DNA of 25,033 nt, taken from the NCBI GenBank assembly GCA_030463445.1, contig JAQGFW010007548.1, positions 1-25,033 of the forward strand. The letters are read 5' to 3'. Source of the stretch: Euplotes aediculatus (lineage: Eukaryota > Ciliophora > Spirotrichea > Euplotida > Euplotidae). A model generated the notes under the pieces. The model was not told the DNA's origin and searched no databases. It saw only the letters and a program-made list of their open reading frames with translations. Positions 22,299 to 25,033 of the stretch are shown here, in pieces. The stretch's first letter is position 1. Each line of letters opens with the position of its first letter. Both the position numbers and the translations under genes were made by a program.

Positions 22299-23494
22299 TT
22301 CCTCACCCGACCGGTGGCACCCGACCGGTGGAGGATGGGCGATAAGGAAAAGCTATCCTGGCTCTGGGTCTGGATCAATCCTTTTTGCGCGAGGAACCGC
22401 GCGAGGTATTCCTGTTCGGTTTGTCCTGGTGTGGGTACCATCCAGCAATTAGACTGCTGTGGAAGCAGATCCATTATACTGCTATAGCCACTGCGGGTCA
22501 GTATACAGGCTGCATTGGCGATTGCCTGCGAAAGCTGTTCGGCCGACAAATGATTGACTGCCATCGCATTAGGTATAAATGTTACGTTATCAGTGGTAGC
22601 CGCCTGGTTGGGGAAAGCATCCTCCGATTCTGGTAATCCCCTAACGAGTAACAATGCCGTTCCCGGGGCTGCTGCCCATTGCTGTAAAATCAGTTTTTCA
22701 AAAATGGAACGCTGCGGTTCCGGTCCGGATAGAATAACCAGCACCTGTATAGCAGCTCCCTGGTTTTGCTTTATCTCATCCGCCCCAAATTGGAAAGCTG
22801 TTTCAGTAATTGGTGAAAAAAACAGAGAGTCCGGGAGGTCTGAAAATCCCGGAATGGGTCGATTTTTAACAGCCTGACTGATTCGGGTAAGCGGTCCGAT
22901 ATAGTCAACCGGAATCCCGGGAAGCCGTTTGGGATGGGAAAGTTCGCCTGCCAGCGACAATTCCTCTTCTTCATAATCAGGTATCCAGCACCGGGTGAAT
23001 TTATCGATGTAGCGGTACAGCTGATTTCGAACCAGGGCGTCAACAGCTTTTCCGAAGGGGGTTTTGATGGCGAGCTGGTGCGTAATCAGATAGGAAGGAA
23101 TCTGGGGATGCCAGAAACCATAGCGGTTATCACTGATGATGGCATCAGGTTGATGATTTTCTGCAAACTCACGCAGCCAGCGGTTTTCAGCCCGTATTTG
23201 CTGAGCTAGATGGGGTAGAGAAAAGGCCAGTTTGGTGATTGTACCGGCGCGGTTTTTGTGATATTTTACAGCATAGGCGGGTGGGTTTACTAGTTTGATT
23301 GAGGGGAAGGAGTTCCGGATCAGGGATGCCTGAGGACCGTTGGCGGCGATAACCAAATCAGCCTGGCAATTGTTAAGTAAGTAGTTTAGAATTGGTATAC
23401 AACGGCTCGCATGACCCAGTCCCCATTCCATGGGTGAAAGCAGGATTCGGCTTCCCGGTGAAAATTTTGGAATTAAATTCGAGAAATTGGTCAA
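22295..23494 (-). CDS. Glycosyltransferase, GT28/MurG-like
   Basis: A 399-residue two-domain glycosyltransferase. The N-terminal Rossmann domain opens with RILLSPMEWGLGHASRCIPI, the nucleotide-sugar or acceptor-binding Gly loop of the family. The C-terminal part has VLVILSGPEPQRS, then CILTRSGYSSIMDLLPQQ and VPTPGQTEQEYLARFLA, the UDP-sugar site resembling MurG and GT28. Acceptor is unknown; cell-envelope glycan or lipid is likely. The only credible start is TTG at 23494, because no ATG or GTG occurs between the upstream in-frame stop and the first conserved strand. A 14-bp tandem duplication at the 3' end sets the final reading frame and its stop at the TTAA shared with the SixA-type gene. 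Confidence 0.84.
   Translation of the reverse strand: MTNFSNLIPKFSPGSRILLSPMEWGLGHASRCIPILNYLLNNCQADLVIAANGPQASLIRNSFPSIKLVNPPAYAVKYHKNRAGTITKLAFSLPHLAQQIRAENRWLREFAENHQPDAIISDNRYGFWHPQIPSYLITHQLAIKTPFGKAVDALVRNQLYRYIDKFTRCWIPDYEEEELSLAGELSHPKRLPGIPVDYIGPLTRISQAVKNRPIPGFSDLPDSLFFSPITETAFQFGADEIKQNQGAAIQVLVILSGPEPQRSIFEKLILQQWAAAPGTALLLVRGLPESEDAFPNQAATTDNVTFIPNAMAVNHLSAEQLSQAIANAACILTRSGYSSIMDLLPQQSNCWMVPTPGQTEQEYLARFLAQKGLIQTQSQDSFSLSPILHRSGATGRVRN
22304..22331. repeat. 14-bp direct tandem duplication, two copies
   Basis: The unit CACCCGACCGGTGG occurs at 22304-22317 and 22318-22331 without any mismatch. It lies within the last 13 codons of the glycosyltransferase gene, and because 14 is not a multiple of three the two copies are read in different frames (HRSG, then ATGRV). 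Confidence 0.9.
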
Positions 23495-23544
23495 ACAGGG
23501 ATACTTTTTTCGTGGAAAAATAGTTAAATTGAAAATCTAAAAGT

Positions 23545-23676
23545 ATGAAGAAGACGCTGATATACGTCGTTCTGGCAATTATGGTTAGTAGTATTGCGGT
23601 TTCCTGTAGCACTAGCAATCGGGCTGGGGGCAAGGGCTGTGGCTGTAATATGAATAAGGGTTATGTAGGCTACTAA
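23545..23676 (+). CDS. Small lipoprotein with Gly-Cys-Gly-Cys motif
   Basis: A 43-residue secreted peptide. It starts MKKTLIYVVLAIMVSSIAVS, a lipoprotein signal with the likely lipidated Cys21 in AVSC. The mature part, about 23 residues, reads CSTSNRAGG, then KGCGCNMNKGYVGY. The CGC-n-KG-VGY ending recurs in short Bacteroidota lipoproteins of unknown function, as recalled from family resemblance. The two close Cys residues suggest metal binding or a disulfide. It starts 50 bp from the divergent glycosyltransferase start and is followed 11 bp later by another small gene, so the two form a pair. Confidence 0.75.
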   Translation: MKKTLIYVVLAIMVSSIAVSCSTSNRAGGKGCGCNMNKGYVGY

Positions 23677-23687
23677 AATCTGATTAA

Positions 23688-23933
23688 ATGAAAGCGCCAA
23701 ACAGAGACTTGTTAGTGCTGGTTAAGCATGCTCGCGACAATGAGGACGCGATGGAACGTGAACTGGTTCAACTCAATAAACTATTGATGGATGTTGAAAC
23801 CCAGGACACGTATTCTCATGTGTATGAAATTATTGATTGCAACAAGTTTCGTGTTTCAACAGATTGCCGGCGCATCATGAAGTTAATCCACAGTGGTGAA
23901 CCTCCCTTTGTTTTTCTCAACAACAAGAATTGA
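23688..23933 (+). CDS. Hypothetical 81-residue protein
   Basis: A small soluble protein with no membrane segment or signal. It is predicted helical at first (MKAPNRDLLVLVKHARDNED, then AMERELVQLNKLLMDVETQD), followed by a mixed part with YEIIDCNKFRVSTDCRRIMK and a C-terminal EPPFVFLNNKN. Two Cys residues (in IIDCNK and TDCRR) could bind metal or form a disulfide, but no known motif is recognised. It lies 11 bp after the small lipoprotein gene. Its stop is only 4 bp from the stop of the convergent aminotransferase gene, and its terminator appears to be inside that gene. Confidence 0.68.
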   Translation: MKAPNRDLLVLVKHARDNEDAMERELVQLNKLLMDVETQDTYSHVYEIIDCNKFRVSTDCRRIMKLIHSGEPPFVFLNNKN

Positions 23934-23937
23934 AACG

Positions 23938-25033
23938 TTAAAGAAGGGCTGCTTTTAATCCCGCTAACATTACCGGGATTTCTTCTTTTTTGCAAGTCCC
24001 AACGCTCAACCGGTACCAGGGCGATTGTGCAGCAGCTCCGAATGCGTAAAATGGTACTACTGCCAGCTTAGCCTGGTTCAGCAAATAACTGGTAACATCA
24101 GCCTGTGTTTCCAGCAGTTTTCCTTCTTTTGTCTGTTTACCAACCAGGTCCACTTTAATTGTAAGGTAGATCGCAGCCTGTGGGGCTACAGAGTCTACAG
24201 CAAACCCTTCCTCTTTTAATGCCTGAAAGCCTTCATGAATAGTGCGAAGGCGATATTCTACTTCAGATTTGAAGGTGGCCAGAAAGCTGTCGATTGCCTC
24301 TTTTTGCTGCAGGAATTTTGCCACGGCTTTTTGTTCCGCCATGGGAGCCCAGGCACCTACGTGACCAAGGATAGCTTTCATTTTATCGATGATGGCGGCC
24401 GGACCGAAACTCCATCCCACCCGAACGCCTGTAGCGGCAAAAACTTTAGAGATGGCATCTACAAAAACCGTGTATTCACGCATTGCGGGCCGCAGGCTTA
24501 CCGGGTTGTAATGCTCAATATCGCCATAGGTCAGGTGCCAGTACATCTGATCGTATAATACATAGAGTTTTTTTTCATGGGAACCGCGGGTGGCGTTTTC
24601 TGCCAAAACAAGGTCGCAGATTTTTTCCAGCTCATCTTTGGTAAACACCGTACCCGTGGGGTTCTGGGGAGAACAGAGTGCGAGCAGACTGGCTCCTTTC
24701 AGCAGGGGTTCGAGGGAGGCTGCACTCGGCATGAAATTCGTTTCTGGTCCCGCTTCCACTACCACATGTTCACCACCCACAAAATGGGTATAATGATTAT
24801 TATTCCAGGAGGGAACGGCATACACTACTTTTTCACCCGCATCCACAATGGCGCGAAAAATCGCATAAATCAGTGGTCGTCCGCCTGCTGCAACCAGGTA
24901 TTCCGATTTATTATAATCAAGTCCTTCTCTTTCTTTGATAAATGCCGCGATGGATTCCCGCAGGTCAAGATTGCCTTCCGCCAGCGGGTAATTGGTAAAA
25001 TGAGCGCGATAGGCTTCAACGATGGCATCTTCC
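23938..25033 (-). CDS. PLP-dependent aminotransferase, class I/II, 5' end outside the window
   Basis: The frame stays open to the window edge (364 residues visible), so the annotated GTG at 24846 is internal and the true start is further right. The fold-type I core is clear: LVAAGGRPLIYAIFRAIVDA (cofactor phosphate-binding loop), AVPSWNNNHYTHF (ring-stacking region), CSPQNPTGTVF with the conserved Asn, LYDQMYWHL with the Asp that contacts the pyridine nitrogen, and DAISKVFAATGVRVGW with the PLP-binding Lys. It should transfer amino groups between an amino acid and a 2-oxo acid, probably aspartate- or aromatic-type. Substrate cannot be assigned. Its last codons carry the terminator of the opposing gene pair. 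Confidence 0.9.
   Translation of the reverse strand, partial: EDAIVEAYRAHFTNYPLAEGNLDLRESIAAFIKEREGLDYNKSEYLVAAGGRPLIYAIFRAIVDAGEKVVYAVPSWNNNHYTHFVGGEHVVVEAGPETNFMPSAASLEPLLKGASLLALCSPQNPTGTVFTKDELEKICDLVLAENATRGSHEKKLYVLYDQMYWHLTYGDIEHYNPVSLRPAMREYTVFVDAISKVFAATGVRVGWSFGPAAIIDKMKAILGHVGAWAPMAEQKAVAKFLQQKEAIDSFLATFKSEVEYRLRTIHEGFQALKEEGFAVDSVAPQAAIYLTIKVDLVGKQTKEGKLLETQADVTSYLLNQAKLAVVPFYAFGAAAQSPWYRLSVGTCKKEEIPVMLAGLKAALL
23957..23991 (+). terminator. Plus-strand intrinsic terminator inside the aminotransferase coding end
   Basis: A perfect 7-bp stem (AATCCCG 23957-23963 with CGGGATT 23974-23980) has a 10-base loop and is followed by a T-rich tract TCTTCTTTTTT. It lies 23 bp after the stop of the 81-residue gene and within the last 20 codons of the opposing aminotransferase gene. 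Confidence 0.75.

Noticed and set aside
24844-24846. GTG as the start of the aminotransferase
   Set aside because: The frame continues upstream to the window edge with conserved aminotransferase sequence (AAGGRPLIYAIF), so the start is outside the window.
1-25033. tRNA, rRNA, CRISPR, insertion sequence or riboswitch
   Set aside because: No cloverleaf, repeat-spacer array, transposase motif or long structured leader was seen by eye; a covariance-model scan could not be run here.

Overview
The window reads as a chromosomal segment of a Bacteroidota bacterium, most likely from the Chitinophagaceae or a relative. The support is: a Bacteroidota-type promoter (TTTG, 20 bp, TAACTTTG) in front of the purF-type gene; no clear Shine-Dalgarno sites; families typical of the phylum (DUF3127 protein ending in EDDLPF, OmpA-like beta-barrel porin, small CGC-motif lipoprotein, the short protein often mislabelled PRPP synthetase, a long PurF-type enzyme); and histidine kinases with the ASHDLQEP box. 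No rRNA, tRNA, CRISPR array, insertion sequence or prophage was recognised. No stretch longer than 300 bases lacks a gene.

Left part (1-4730): the 3' end of a large VPS10/BNR-type protein; an orphan receiver protein; a plus-strand trio of YtxH-type protein, holin-like membrane protein and an unknown protein; and a minus-strand set of CHASE3 histidine kinase, DUF1328 membrane peptide and Rcp1-like receiver. This looks like envelope-stress or adaptation equipment under two-component control.

Centre (4926-11244): rpoN (sigma-54) is followed directly by an NtrC-type activator, a soluble three-PAS histidine kinase and a receiver-PAS-histidine kinase. The four plus-strand genes are tightly packed and end at a strong terminator, so sigma-54, its activator and two sensors form a self-contained phosphorelay operon.

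Right of centre (11300-15670): four minus-strand genes 9-16 bp apart encode a YihY/BrkB membrane protein, an FAD-dependent amine/amino-acid oxidase, a signal-less GH13 alpha-amylase and an outer-membrane barrel protein. This is an unusual mixture in one apparent operon.

Right part (15860-25033): many small stress, membrane or unknown proteins, a HPF/RaiA-like protein, a DUF3127 OB-fold-type protein with an SSB-like tail, a PurF-type amidophosphoribosyltransferase, a SixA-type phosphatase, a GT28-like glycosyltransferase, a small lipoprotein pair, and the 3' part of a PLP aminotransferase running off the window.

The most unexpected structural signals are three convergent gene pairs whose stop codons share one TTAA tetranucleotide, one of which depends on a 14-bp tandem duplication; a plus-strand terminator buried in the coding end of the opposing aminotransferase gene; and a 20-bp perfect palindrome in front of the sixA-like gene. 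I found no clear evidence of a wholly new system. The sigma-54 phosphorelay operon and the mixed amylase/oxidase/BrkB operon are the best candidates for follow-up.
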